Shown piece by piece: positions 54,798-64,000 of a stretch of DNA of 64,000 nucleotides. Below the pieces are notes generated by a model, which saw nothing but the letters and a program-made list of their open reading frames with translations, did no database searches and had not been told where the DNA came from. Where the stretch lies: NCBI RefSeq assembly GCF_000772705.2, contig NZ_JSBW02000041.1:62001-126000 (forward strand). The letters are read 5' to 3'. The translations under genes and the position numbers were made by a program. This DNA is from Xanthomonas vasicola. GTDB taxonomy: Bacteria; Pseudomonadota; Gammaproteobacteria; Xanthomonadales; Xanthomonadaceae. Within the stretch, counting starts at the first letter, position 1. Each line of letters begins with the position of its first letter.

Positions 54798-54974
54798 ATG
54801 AGCAATAAAGGCCAACAACCCGACGAAGTCGCCGACGATGCGCACGGCGTGACTGAGAGCCAGCAGGACCGCCAGCACGACGATGCCGCCAAGCAACGCC
54901 CGGGCCAGGAAGATCTGAAGGTGCACGACGAACACAGCCGCCGCCCCAAGGGCAAAGTTAGTCAGGGAGAGTGA
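54798..54974 (+). CDS. Short hydrophilic protein of unknown function
   Basis: A 58-residue frame starting MSNKGQQPDEVADDAHGVTE and ending PKGKVSQGE. It is extremely hydrophilic (rich in Asp, Gln, Glu, His, Lys and Arg) and has no predicted hydrophobic core, so it is probably disordered. Third codon positions are mostly G or C, as in neighbouring genes. The opposite-strand frame (54774-55064) is a long hydrophobic mirror of it and looks like a shadow. The ribosome binding site is only GGTGGAT-like. I do not recognise a family. It could be a small stress or nucleoid-related protein, but that is a guess. Confidence 0.55.
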   Translation: MSNKGQQPDEVADDAHGVTESQQDRQHDDAAKQRPGQEDLKVHDEHSRRPKGKVSQGE

Positions 54975-55274
54975 GTTGGCCCAAGCCGCAGCCTGGCACC
55001 GCGCAGTACCCGGGCCGCTGATACGGTCGCCCCCCCCCGCACCATCGCCCGCGCGGCCTTGCAACGTATCAGGCGACTGTCAACGCGGGGTCTGCAGGAC
55101 TAGACTCAAGCGCCGGACGCGCCAGTGCTCCTGTAGCAAGATCAGGACAGGCACCCGCCGGTATGCCGGTGTCCAGAGAGCAGTGCCATGGCAGCACTAC
55201 AATTGCATCCGCCAGCGCCTCGCCGCTTTATTCCTTCATCGCCTTGATGGCGCCTTGTTCCGGTGGTGCTTCGC

Positions 55275-56360
55275 ATGCAGATACCCGACGCACCCGCGTT
55301 GAACCTGATCCACGCAACGCTGCTCCCAGGTGGCGTCAACGCGAATTTCGGTGCGCGCCTGCCGGCCAACGAAGATGAGCGCGTGGATGCGCTGCATGCG
55401 TACCGCCTGCTGGACACCGCAGCGGAGCCAAGCTACGACGCGTTCACCTCGATTGCGGCCACGCTCTTCCGCACGCCGATGGCACTGATTTCGCTGATCG
55501 ATACACATCGGCAGTGGTTCAAATCCAAGGTCGGCATGCAGCCGACCGAGACACCGCGCGAACTCTCGTTCTGCGCGCACGCCATTCTCGAACCCGATCA
55601 GGTGATGGAAGTCGGCGACACCCTTCTGGACCCACGCTTCACGCACAATGCGCTGGTTACGGGCGAGCCGCAGATCCGTTTCTATGCGGGCGCGCCGCTG
55701 CTGACTTCCGACGGTATCGCGCTGGGCACGCTGTGCGTGCTGGACCGCACCCCGCGGCGCCTGTCGGTCGCCGAGCGCGACGCGTTGCAATCATTGGCCA
55801 AGCAAGTCGTCAATACCATCGAACTGCAACAGGCCGCTCGGCTGGTGGAACTGGATGCATTGCGCGACGTGCTCACCGGGCTATGGAATCGCGCCGGCCT
55901 GGAGCACGCCTTACATGCGCTTGCAGACGCGCCCAGCGCGCCACCTGACGCCGCATTAGGCTTCATGTTGATCGAACTGGATGGCTTCAAACGGCAGAAA
56001 TTACAGGCCGGCGCAGCGGCGGCAGATGCCACCTTGCTTCAGTTGGCTGCCGTGCTTGAAGCGCAGCTGCCGCCAGAGGCGATCTTGTCACGCCTGGCCT
56101 GCGACCAATTCTGCGTGGCGCTGCCGACAACGACGGCATCGGCGGTACTCGCTGCTGCCGAAGGCGTGCGCAAGGCCGTGGAAGACGCACCCTGGCCTAC
56201 CGGCCCGTTGACCATAAGCGCCGGGCTGGTGGACGTTGCCGCGCACGCTGCGCTTGAGAGTAATACCTTGCTGGCACGCGCCCGTCATGCGCTACAACAG
56301 GCGCGTCGCGATGGCCGCAACCGCGTGCAGCGCTTCGACGGATGGCACCTGCGGGACTGA
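55275..56360 (+). CDS. GAF domain protein with degenerate GGDEF domain
   Basis: A 361-residue cytosolic protein. A GAF domain (about 30-185) includes LPANEDERVDALHAYRLLDT, LISLIDTHRQWFKSKVGMQP, ELSFCAHAIL and FYAGAPLLTSDGIALGTLCV, a common GAF variant beside diguanylate cyclases. A GGDEF-like domain (about 195-355) follows (DALRDVLTGLWNRAGLEHAL), but its signature is LACDQFCVALP instead of GGDEF. It should not make c-di-GMP and may act as a sensor or binding protein. The start at ATG 55275 follows GGTGG; a slightly longer frame begins at 55263. A C9 tract lies about 240 bases upstream. Partners are unknown. Confidence 0.85.
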   Translation: MQIPDAPALNLIHATLLPGGVNANFGARLPANEDERVDALHAYRLLDTAAEPSYDAFTSIAATLFRTPMALISLIDTHRQWFKSKVGMQPTETPRELSFCAHAILEPDQVMEVGDTLLDPRFTHNALVTGEPQIRFYAGAPLLTSDGIALGTLCVLDRTPRRLSVAERDALQSLAKQVVNTIELQQAARLVELDALRDVLTGLWNRAGLEHALHALADAPSAPPDAALGFMLIELDGFKRQKLQAGAAAADATLLQLAAVLEAQLPPEAILSRLACDQFCVALPTTTASAVLAAAEGVRKAVEDAPWPTGPLTISAGLVDVAAHAALESNTLLARARHALQQARRDGRNRVQRFDGWHLRD

Positions 56361-56402
56361 CCAGCGCACTCAGCGCTGATCGTCCTGCCACACTGCTATA
56401 GC

Positions 56403-56912
56403 TCAGGCCGCCAGCGCGTCGGTATTGCCGGCGATCTCGTCCACCTGCAGCACCTGCTCCATGTCCAGCAACACCACAAAGCGCTCGCCGACCTTGCCCA
56501 TGCCGCGCAGCAAATCACGGCGGATATGCGTGCCGAACGAAGGTGCTGCTTCGATGTCCTGATCGGCCAGTTCGATCACTGCATTGACCGCATCCACCAG
56601 CACGCCGATCACCTGCGTGCCTTGTGCCTGCTCGGTGGCCAGAATCACGATGCAGCTGCGTTTGCCGATTGCGCTGTCCGCACGGCCCAGCCGCGATTGC
56701 AGGTCCACCACCGGCACCACCGCGCCGCGCAGATTGATTACCCCGCGCACGCACTCCGGCATCGACGGCACCGGCGTGGGCGTGCGGTATTGAATAATTT
56801 CGCGAATGCCCAGAATGCTGGTGGCGAAGGTTTCGCCATCCAGTTGGAAGGTCAGATATTGCGCGGCGGCATTAGCGTCGCCGGGCATCACATCAAGTGT
56901 CGCTGCGGTCAT
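56403..56912 (-). CDS. cheW: Chemotaxis coupling protein CheW
   Basis: CheW joins chemoreceptors to the kinase CheA. The 169-residue protein is a single CheW domain: YLTFQLDGETFATSILGIRE, RTPTPVPSMPECVRGVINLR, GAVVPVVDLQSRLG and the later VIGVLVDAVNAVIELADQDI. It lies 11 bases downstream of the chemoreceptor gene on the same strand, clearly as its operon partner. The start at ATG 56912 gives the normal domain length plus a short N-terminal extension. Confidence 0.93.
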   Translation of the reverse strand: MTAATLDVMPGDANAAAQYLTFQLDGETFATSILGIREIIQYRTPTPVPSMPECVRGVINLRGAVVPVVDLQSRLGRADSAIGKRSCIVILATEQAQGTQVIGVLVDAVNAVIELADQDIEAAPSFGTHIRRDLLRGMGKVGERFVVLLDMEQVLQVDEIAGNTDALAA

Positions 56913-56923
56913 GGGTCGCTCTC

Positions 56924-58582
56924 TCAGAAACGCGCGAATTGGCCTTCGTCGGGGCCCTCGGACATCGCATACGCCGGCGCTGCATTGCTGCGCCAACCAC
57001 GCGTTCCTGCAGCACGCGCCGTACGCGCGGCCACCTGCTTGCCGCGCTTGGGTGGCACAGTGCTCGCGCCCTGCCCGCCCAGGCGGAAGAACGCCATGCT
57101 CTGCTGCATCTGTTCGGCCTGCGCGCTCATCTCCTCAGCGGTGGCGGCCAGCTCTTCGGACGCGCTGGCGTTCTGCTGGGTTGTCTGGCTCAGCTGCACG
57201 ACTGCCGAGTTGATCTGGCTGACGCCGGAGGATTGCTCTTCGGAGGCGGCGGAAATTTCCTGCACCAGATCGGAAGTGCGCTTGATGTTGGGCACGATCG
57301 AATCCAGCAAACGGCCGGCACGATCAGCCAATTCCACACTGGAACTGGCCACCTCACCGATCTCCTGCGCGGCCACCTGGCTGCGTTCGGCCAGCTTGCG
57401 CACTTCGGCAGCCACCACGGCAAAGCCCTTGCCATGTTCGCCGGCACGCGCCGCGTCGATCGCGGCATTGAGCGCGAGCAGATTGGTCTGGTACGCGATG
57501 TCGTCGATGATGCCGATCTTCTGCGCAATCTGCTTCATCGCCTGGGTGGTGGCAACCACCGCTTCGCCACCTTCCACGGTTTCTTTCGCGGCCTGGGTGG
57601 CCATGCCGTCGGTGACGCGTGCGTTTTCGGTGTTCTGGCTGATCGAGGCGGTCATCTGCTCCAGCGAGGCGCTGGTTTCTTCCACGCCGGCCGCCTGTTC
57701 GCTTGCCGCCTGCGACAACGACTGCGCAGTGGCGCTGACTTCTTCTGACGCACTGGCGAGCGTTTCGGCGCTGGTGTTGACCTCGCCGACCACCTGCGCC
57801 AGCTTCTGCACCATGGTGCGCATCGCTTCGAGCAATTGCGCGGTTTCATCGCGGCCATGCACATCGATACGCATGGTGAGATCGCCTTCGGACAAGCCGT
57901 TGGCCACGCCTACTGCACGGCGGATCGGCCCGGTGACGCTGCGGCTGATCACCACGCCGAGAATGGCACCGAGCAACACGCCGCCGCAGATGATGGCGAC
58001 CAGTAGCCGGGAACTGCGCGTGTGGATTGCATCGGCTTCTGCGTTAGCCGCGGCGGCGCTGCGCTCGCGCAGGCCGCTCAGGTCGGTCATCAGGTTATCC
58101 ACTTCGTCCGAACTGGCGCGCACCGCACGCGAGAGCACGGCCAGTTCCGGATTAGCCTCGCGCAGCGCTTCGCGGTTGGCGGCTTCGATAAAGCGGCCGC
58201 GCTCGTCCAGATACTTCTGCCAGGCGCGATCGAATTGCGCCAACTTGTTCTTGCCTTCTTCGCTTTGGAAGCTGGCGCGCGCACGGGTCATGTAATCGAC
58301 CACCTTGGCGGTGTGTTTGTCGATGTTCTGAACATGCGACTGGCGCTCTTCCGCGCTGCTGGCCAACAACAGATTGGCGCGCGCACGGCCGGCATAGATG
58401 AGATTGATGTTGGCTTCCTTGACGTTGGACATACCGAGCAATTCGCGCTCGTACAACGAACTCGACAACGCATTGATGCGGCCGGAGTTGGAATAGCCCA
58501 CCCACCCGATGCATGCGCCGATCGCCGAGACGATCAGGAATGCCACGATCAGTCTGGTTCCGATTCTGAAGTTGCCTAACAT
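56924..58582 (-). CDS. Methyl-accepting chemotaxis protein
   Basis: A 552-residue transmembrane chemoreceptor. Helices near 11-31 and 188-210 enclose a four-helix-bundle periplasmic sensor domain. A HAMP domain (about 212-265) and a long signalling coiled coil follow, with the conserved hairpin tip [20 protein letters not shown], then [14 protein letters not shown]. The C-terminal end (DEGQFARF) lacks a CheR-binding pentapeptide such as NWETF. The ligand cannot be told. It is followed by cheW in the same operon. Confidence 0.93.
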   Translation of the reverse strand: MLGNFRIGTRLIVAFLIVSAIGACIGWVGYSNSGRINALSSSLYERELLGMSNVKEANINLIYAGRARANLLLASSAEERQSHVQNIDKHTAKVVDYMTRARASFQSEEGKNKLAQFDRAWQKYLDERGRFIEAANREALREANPELAVLSRAVRASSDEVDNLMTDLSGLRERSAAAANAEADAIHTRSSRLLVAIICGGVLLGAILGVVISRSVTGPIRRAVGVANGLSEGDLTMRIDVHGRDETAQLLEAMRTMVQKLAQVVGEVNTSAETLASASEEVSATAQSLSQAASEQAAGVEETSASLEQMTASISQNTENARVTDGMATQAAKETVEGGEAVVATTQAMKQIAQKIGIIDDIAYQTNLLALNAAIDAARAGEHGKGFAVVAAEVRKLAERSQVAAQEIGEVASSSVELADRAGRLLDSIVPNIKRTSDLVQEISAASEEQSSGVSQINSAVVQLSQTTQQNASASEELAATAEEMSAQAEQMQQSMAFFRLGGQGASTVPPKRGKQVAARTARAAGTRGWRSNAAPAYAMSEGPDEGQFARF

Positions 58583-58878
58583 TTAGGGAGTTCTCTCAAA
58601 AAGATGCGTGGGCGACATGCGCTGCATGACGGCGATGGCGCTGTGCGGACCGCGGGCTGCGATGCGGCTCGTCAAACCAATCGTTAATGGCTATCGGCGA
58701 CGACAAAACACGCTTGAGAGGCGGGCATTGCCATACTGCGTATTCATGCAACCGGATCTGCGCTTTTGTGACAGGTCATGCGCTCGCAGCACCGTGTATT
58801 CGGAAAAACCCTACCCGGCCCGAGGGCTGTCCAGAGCAATCCGCAGCGACATCACGGGCGCGCAGCTAGGCTTCGTCC

Positions 58879-59499
58879 ATGACGTCTATGCCCCTGCCCC
58901 GCGCGTTTTACGCGCACGATGCACGCCACGTTGCGCCGCAATTGCTCAACAAGGTAGTGGTCAGTGCCGACGGACGCCGTGGGCGGATCACCGAGGTGGA
59001 AGCCTATTGCGGCAGCGAAGACCCGGCCGCGCACTCGTTCCGCGGCATGACCCCGCGCACGCAGGTGATGTTCGGTTCGCCGGGGCACCTGTATGTGTAT
59101 TTCATCTATGGCATGCACTGGGCGATCAATGCCGTATGCGGCGGTGCGCCTGGGCATGCGGTACTGATCCGCGCACTGGAACCGCTAGCCGGTCTCGACA
59201 GCATGCAGGCCGCACGCGGCGCCGCGCCCCTCAAAGTATTGACCACCGGCCCAGGCCGCCTGGCACAAGCGTTCGATGTGAATGCTGCCGACAATGGGCT
59301 GGACCTCACAACTGGCGCTGCGCGGCTGTGGATCGAAGACGACGGTGTGCCGCCACCCGCCAATCCACTGGCGACGCCACGCATCGGCATTCGCAAGGCG
59401 GTGGATGCGCCATGGCGTTGGGTGGTTGCCGACAGCCGCTATGTGTCGCGTCCGCTTCCGCGCGTGGCTGGTGCAGGCACTGCGCTTTCGCGCGACTGA
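58879..59499 (+). CDS. mpg: 3-methyladenine DNA glycosylase (AAG/MPG family)
   Basis: This enzyme removes alkylated purines in base-excision repair. The 206-residue protein has the AAG-family features: [20 protein letters not shown] with the catalytic Glu, [36 protein letters not shown], and [15 protein letters not shown] near the base-flipping pocket. It ends [17 protein letters not shown] and then runs on for about 11 further residues. Those last residues overlap the 3' end of lhr on the other strand by 61 bases. ATG 58888 is an alternative start. Confidence 0.92.
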   Translation: MTSMPLPRAFYAHDARHVAPQLLNKVVVSADGRRGRITEVEAYCGSEDPAAHSFRGMTPRTQVMFGSPGHLYVYFIYGMHWAINAVCGGAPGHAVLIRALEPLAGLDSMQAARGAAPLKVLTTGPGRLAQAFDVNAADNGLDLTTGAARLWIEDDGVPPPANPLATPRIGIRKAVDAPWRWVVADSRYVSRPLPRVAGAGTALSRD

Positions 59500-62400
59500 G
59501 CCAACCAGCGTTCCATCGGCGATTGCTCGGCCGCGCCAGGCACGCGCTGCAACACGCGCAGCGCCTGCTCGGCCTGCTCGGGGGTGAGTTCCTGCACCGC
59601 TTGGAAGCGATCTGCCGCCCACACCGCCATCGGCAGCCCATCCAGAAATGCAACACGATTGCCCGGCACACGCGCGACACGCTCGCCTGGCAACAGGCTG
59701 CCGAGCAGATTGCTGGGGTCGCTTGCACTCACGCAGATCCACTGTTGCGGCAATGCCTGTGCACGCACACGGCGCAAGGCCGCAATCGCATCCGGCAACG
59801 CGAACTGCTCGCCGGACAGCCCGGCGATAAAACGCCCGCCGCGGATTTCGCCACGCGCTTCCAGCCGTTGGTACATGCGCAGCAATTCGCGCCACGGCGG
59901 CAGCCACGCCGCCTCGCGTTCGAGCACCCGCCAGCACACCACGCCATAGCGACGCAGCAAGGTGCGCGCCACGTGTTCGAGGGTTTCCTGATGCCGCTCG
60001 CCGGCTTCGGCCAACGGCAACTCTGGCAATGCACGCACCGGTGCCCAGCGCCCGGCATCGCGAATGCCCAGCGCACTTGCACGGCGACGGTGACGCGACA
60101 GCGCCGAGGGCCGCTTGGACGCCGGCACCAGCAGCGCGCGCAGGCCGGCGTAGCTGTCGCAGTGCGCACGGCCGCGCATCACCAGCTCGCTCAATGCATC
60201 TTCCAGCTCGGTGTTCATCAGATGCGCGGCATCGGCAATTTCGTCGAAGAACAACGCGCCTTGCTGCTGCAATACGCCCATGACGCGCTGTGCGCGGGAC
60301 CCTAGTGGTGCGTCGTCGGCATCGCGCGCCAGCGCACTCCAGCGCTGCGCTTCGCGCCGCGGCAGCAGCACGATCGGCGTGCTGCGCAGCGCGGCGCCGC
60401 TGCGGCCGCCGCCGGGCCGCAAGCGTGCCCACAGCGTGCGCCCCGCGGTGCACAACTCGTCCAGCCAGGCCGGTTGATAGTCGCGCACGCGCGCTGGCAA
60501 CAGCTCACTCTCCCACAGCACCGCAGGCGCCTCGAAGCCTTCGAGCTGCCCGACCACACCGGCCAATGCATCCGGCCCTGCCACGCGGCTACTGCTGTCC
60601 ACGTGCTGCCACTCGAACAGAAACCGTGCGTAATCGCGCTGCGACACCGGTTCGATCTCGCGGCGCAATCGCCCCAGCGTGTAGCGATGGATGCGTGCCA
60701 GCAGATGACGCTCGCACCACTCTTCTGCCTGCGCGTGCGCACTGAACTGCCCGGACATGACGTAGCCCTCGCGCTGCAAGGCCGCCAACGACAGCGCAAT
60801 CTCTGCGTCCGGCACCTGCAACGCGTGGGACAAGGCTGGCACCTGTGCCGGCCCCACGGCAGACAGGCGCCCGCGCAGCAGTTCGCGCACTGCCCAATCG
60901 CGCTCCCAGTCGGCAACGCGGCAATCGGCTGGCGCCTGCAATGGCGGCTGCGCAGTGGCTTGTGGATACAACGGCAGAAACCAGTCGATACGCTCGGCAC
61001 TGATCCACAGCGCCGGACTTCCATGCAAGGCAATGCAGGCGGCGCGGCCGGCCGCAGCCAGCGCGGACAACCAAACCTGCCACTGGGCATCGGTGGCCTC
61101 TTCGACCGGCAACACGCCGAGTCCCACCAGTGCCTCGTGCATTTCTTCGGCATCGCGCGGCTGTGGCCAGGCTTCTTCGCGCACGGCCTCGATGGCCTGC
61201 GGATCAAGCCGCCCTAAGTCGTCGCTGCTTTGCGGTGTGTAGCGGCGACTTTGCACGGCCTGGGTGCGGCGTTCTTCCAGTGGTGCATCGTCGAGAAATG
61301 CATAGGGACGCGCATTCAAGGCTTCGGCTGCCAGCGGCGAGGGTGCGGGCAGATCGCGCGCAATCAGCGTGATCGCGCCGGATTCCAGCCCGCGCAACAC
61401 CTGCAGCCAGCCTTCGCTGTCCATGGATTGATGCAGGCAATCTTCCAGCGTCTGCGCTACCAGCGGATGGTCCGGCACCTCGCGTTCGCCGACCAGATTT
61501 TCTGCGCAGGCCACTTGATCCGGGAATACGGTGGCCAGCAAATCCTCCGACTTCATCCGCTGCAACTGCGGCGCCACCTTGTTGCCGCCGCTGAAGCGCG
61601 GCAGCGCCATCGCATTGGTCGCGTTCCAACGCCAGCGCACGCCGAACAGCGGCGCATCCAGCAATGCCTGGATTAGCACATGCTCGGCCGATGACGAATG
61701 CAGGTAGCGGCCAACCTCTTCCAGCGCAAAACTGTGACTGGTGGACAGCGACAGCACGATGGCATCTTCGGTGGCTGCCGCCTGCAATTCGAAATTGAAG
61801 GTGCGGCAAAAGCGCTTGCGCAATGCCAGCCCCCACGCACGATTGATGCGGCTACCGTAGGGCGAATGAATCACCAGCTGGGTGCCGCCGCTGGCATCGA
61901 AGAAACGCTCCATCACTAGGCACTGCTGGGTGGGCATTGCACCCAGTGCGGTGCATGCGTTGGCCAGATAGTCCACCAGTTGACGCGCCGCTTCGGCAGA
62001 CATCGCCAGTTCTTTGTGCAGCCAGTTGCAGGCCGCCTGATGCGGTGCGGTGTCCAGCCGCGCAGCAAGTTCACCACGCAGGCGCGACACCGCCGCCGAC
62101 AGCTCGTCGCTGCGACCGGGCGCTTCGCCCAGCCAGAACGGAATGTTCGGAGGCGCGCCCTTGGCATCTTCCACGCGCACGCGCCCCGCCTCCACACGCA
62201 GGATGCGGTAGCTGGCGTTGCCGAGCTGGAACACATCGCCGGTGAGGCTTTCGACGGCGAAATCTTCGTTCACCGTGCCGATCTTTTCGGCCTGCGGTTC
62301 CAGCACCACGCTGTAGTCGCCGGTTTCGGGAATGGTGCCGCCGGAGGTCAGCGCGGTCATGCGCGCGCCGCGCCGTGCATGCAGGCGCCGATGCACCGCG

Positions 62401-63833
62401 TCGCGGTGCAGATACCCGGCGCGCGGACCAAGCCGCGTACTGAAGCCATCGCACAGCATGCGCACCACGCTGTCGAAGGTGGCGCGGCTCAACCCGGCGA
62501 ATGGCCACGCGCGCCGCACCAGTGCAAACAGCGCATCTTCGTCCCAGTCCTCGCACGCAACTTCGGCCACGATTTGCTGCGCCAATACGTCGACCGGCGC
62601 CAACGGAATGCGCAAGGCATCCAGTTCGCCACGACGGATGCTGTCCAGCAGCGCGGCGCATTCGACCAACTCGTCGCGGGTCTGCGGAAATAAGCGCGCC
62701 TTCGGCGTACCGCCGACCTTGTGCCCGGAACGCCCGGCGCGTTGCAGGAAGGTGGCGATCGATCGCGGCGAACCGAGCTGACAAACCAGATCGACATCGC
62801 CGATATCCAGCCCCAACTCCAGCGATGCGGTCGCAACCAAAACGGTCAGATCGCCAGCCTTGAGCCGTTGTTCGGCCAACAGGCGCGTCTCGCGCGACAG
62901 ACTGCCGTGATGTGCTGCCACGCGCTGCTTGCCGAGCAGATCGCCCAGATGCCGCGCCGCGCGCTCAGCCATGCGCCGCGTATTGACGAACACCAGCGTG
63001 GTGCGATGTTGCTGCGCAAGCGCGGTCACATCGGCGTACACCTGTAGCCATTGGTCGTTGGACATCACCACGCTCAACGGCGTGGGCGGCAACGCCAGCG
63101 CTAGATCGCGCGTGCGGGTGTAGCCGATATCGACAACCTCGCACTGCCGCAGCAGGCCGTCTGCGCTGACGCCGACCAGAAACTGCGCCACTGTCTCGAT
63201 CGGCTTTTGCGTTGCCGACAGCCCTACCCGCGTGATCGGCTGCGCGGCCAGCCGCTGCAAGCGCTCCAGCGTCAGGCTTAGATGGCTGCCGCGTTTGTCC
63301 GCAGCCACCGCATGGATTTCATCGACGATCACGGTGCGCACGTGCCGTAGCGCCGTGCGCCCGGATGCCGACCCCAACAGCACATACAACGACTCCGGCG
63401 TGGTCACCAGAATATGCGGCGGCGTGCGGCGCGCCTGCGCGCGCTCGCGTTGTGGCGTGTCGCCGGTGCGCACCGCCGTGCGGACCGGCACATCCGACAA
63501 ACCATTCGCGACCAGCGCCGCGCGGATGCCTTGCAACGGCGCGTCCAGGTTGAGGTGGATGTCGTTGGACAAGGCCTTCAACGGCGACACGTAAACCACG
63601 CGGGTTTCGTCGGGCAATACGCCACCGTTGGCCAGCCCGTCGCGAATCAATACATCGATAGCAGCGAAGAATGCGGTCAGCGTCTTGCCCGAACCGGTTG
63701 GCGCGGCCACCAGGGTGTGGCGCCCGGCCTGGATCGCCGGCCACGCCGCAATCTGCGCCGGAGTCGGCGCAGCGAAGGTCTGTGCGAACCAACCTGCAAC
63801 CACGGGATGAAATTGCTGCAGAACAGAGTGCAT
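59439..63833 (-). CDS. lhr: Lhr-family ATP-dependent helicase
   Basis: A 1464-residue superfamily 2 helicase of the Lhr family, linked to DNA repair and translocating 3' to 5'. The N-terminal helicase core has [20 protein letters not shown], Walker [44 protein letters not shown], the DEIH box [51 protein letters not shown] and [11 protein letters not shown] winged-helix region and a C-terminal half of about 700 residues follow, as in long Lhr proteins. The start [20 protein letters not shown] at 63833 is preferred; ATG 63887 would add 18 residues. Its 3' end overlaps mpg tail to tail. Confidence 0.94.
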   Translation of the reverse strand: MHSVLQQFHPVVAGWFAQTFAAPTPAQIAAWPAIQAGRHTLVAAPTGSGKTLTAFFAAIDVLIRDGLANGGVLPDETRVVYVSPLKALSNDIHLNLDAPLQGIRAALVANGLSDVPVRTAVRTGDTPQRERAQARRTPPHILVTTPESLYVLLGSASGRTALRHVRTVIVDEIHAVAADKRGSHLSLTLERLQRLAAQPITRVGLSATQKPIETVAQFLVGVSADGLLRQCEVVDIGYTRTRDLALALPPTPLSVVMSNDQWLQVYADVTALAQQHRTTLVFVNTRRMAERAARHLGDLLGKQRVAAHHGSLSRETRLLAEQRLKAGDLTVLVATASLELGLDIGDVDLVCQLGSPRSIATFLQRAGRSGHKVGGTPKARLFPQTRDELVECAALLDSIRRGELDALRIPLAPVDVLAQQIVAEVACEDWDEDALFALVRRAWPFAGLSRATFDSVVRMLCDGFSTRLGPRAGYLHRDAVHRRLHARRGARMTALTSGGTIPETGDYSVVLEPQAEKIGTVNEDFAVESLTGDVFQLGNASYRILRVEAGRVRVEDAKGAPPNIPFWLGEAPGRSDELSAAVSRLRGELAARLDTAPHQAACNWLHKELAMSAEAARQLVDYLANACTALGAMPTQQCLVMERFFDASGGTQLVIHSPYGSRINRAWGLALRKRFCRTFNFELQAAATEDAIVLSLSTSHSFALEEVGRYLHSSSAEHVLIQALLDAPLFGVRWRWNATNAMALPRFSGGNKVAPQLQRMKSEDLLATVFPDQVACAENLVGEREVPDHPLVAQTLEDCLHQSMDSEGWLQVLRGLESGAITLIARDLPAPSPLAAEALNARPYAFLDDAPLEERRTQAVQSRRYTPQSSDDLGRLDPQAIEAVREEAWPQPRDAEEMHEALVGLGVLPVEEATDAQWQVWLSALAAAGRAACIALHGSPALWISAERIDWFLPLYPQATAQPPLQAPADCRVADWERDWAVRELLRGRLSAVGPAQVPALSHALQVPDAEIALSLAALQREGYVMSGQFSAHAQAEEWCERHLLARIHRYTLGRLRREIEPVSQRDYARFLFEWQHVDSSSRVAGPDALAGVVGQLEGFEAPAVLWESELLPARVRDYQPAWLDELCTAGRTLWARLRPGGGRSGAALRSTPIVLLPRREAQRWSALARDADDAPLGSRAQRVMGVLQQQGALFFDEIADAAHLMNTELEDALSELVMRGRAHCDSYAGLRALLVPASKRPSALSRHRRRASALGIRDAGRWAPVRALPELPLAEAGERHQETLEHVARTLLRRYGVVCWRVLEREAAWLPPWRELLRMYQRLEARGEIRGGRFIAGLSGEQFALPDAIAALRRVRAQALPQQWICVSASDPSNLLGSLLPGERVARVPGNRVAFLDGLPMAVWAADRFQAVQELTPEQAEQALRVLQRVPGAAEQSPMERWLAQSRESAVPAPATRGSGRDT

Positions 63834-64000
63834 GGGCGATACCAGTTGCGAATGACCCGCTTCGGGCAGCGAGCCGCATGAGGTCAAGACGGAAACGTAG
63901 CTTTACTGCTGGAATGTTCTCGTGAGGTGGCGCCATTGCCGCGCGGATGCAAGTCGGCATCTACAGCGGGCGGTGAATGGATTCACCGGCATTCACAGGC

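Noticed and set aside
54774-55064. Minus-strand hydrophobic 96-residue frame resembling a small membrane protein
   Set aside because: It mirrors the hydrophilic 58-residue plus-strand gene, whose codon third positions fit the genome better. It also lacks a ribosome binding site.

Overview
The window looks like chromosomal DNA of a Xanthomonas species. It is GC-rich and coding-dense. Its gene neighbourhoods are typical of the Xanthomonadaceae: ubiG-gph, divergent efp/epmB, divergent trmJ/suhB, the queG/nnr/tsaE/amiC/mutL block, a FimX-type type IV pilus regulator beside htpX, phbB-phaR, and cheW beside a chemoreceptor. The assignment rests on recognising protein families and gene order by eye; no database search was run. 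I see no insertion sequence, prophage, integrase or CRISPR array. Several accessory genes are decayed, which suggests a lineage that has lost some substrate-use functions.

Layout. 1-5.3 kb is a decayed accessory region. It holds the end of an M23 peptidase, a frameshifted ethanolamine-type permease joined to the tail of eutC, a small unknown gene, an FMN-binding general stress protein and a frameshifted pectinesterase. 5.3-11.6 kb is mostly minus-strand housekeeping: a phytoene-synthase-like protein, gph, ubiG, an MTA/SAH-type deaminase, an exported unknown and efp, with epmB divergent. 11.8-15.7 kb is a minus-strand run of trmJ, a PhnD-like periplasmic binding protein and a membrane GGDEF-EAL protein that overlaps it by 4 bases. 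15.8-29.4 kb holds suhB, superoxide dismutase, a barnase/barstar pair with overlapping stop and start, uup, dbpA, apt, selO, an esterase lipoprotein, a GST, a cold-shock gene, a UPF0178 gene that has lost its middle, yaeQ and a YhiN-like flavoprotein.

29.6-35.2 kb holds fimX, htpX, gluQ, phbB and phaR. 35.4-43.1 kb is one long minus-strand block of TraB/GumN-like, DUF1684 lipoprotein, mutL, amiC, tsaE and nnr, with queG divergent. 43.1-50.9 kb holds queG, xseA, a VirJ/AcvB-like protein, a SUMF1-type lipoprotein and rnd. 51-64 kb holds ligD, a DUF3606 protein, an H-NS-like protein, tRNA-Ala(CGC), a short hydrophilic gene, a GAF/degenerate-GGDEF protein, cheW, a chemoreceptor, and mpg and lhr, which overlap tail to tail.

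Themes. Cyclic-di-GMP and motility: one GGDEF-EAL protein that looks active, a degenerate FimX, a degenerate GAF-GGDEF, and cheW/MCP. Translation and RNA modification: EF-P and its lysylation enzyme, TrmJ, GluQ, QueG, TsaE, DbpA, Uup. DNA repair: MutL with the endonuclease motif, LigD, Mpg, Lhr, XseA.

Most notable structure: a dispersed element of about 130-145 bp in three copies (near 9.7, 35.3 and 49.6 kb). Two copies lie across the 5' ends of exported-protein genes and supply the same signal-peptide start. A second family, hairpins opening with GTAGGAGCGC, also occurs three times.
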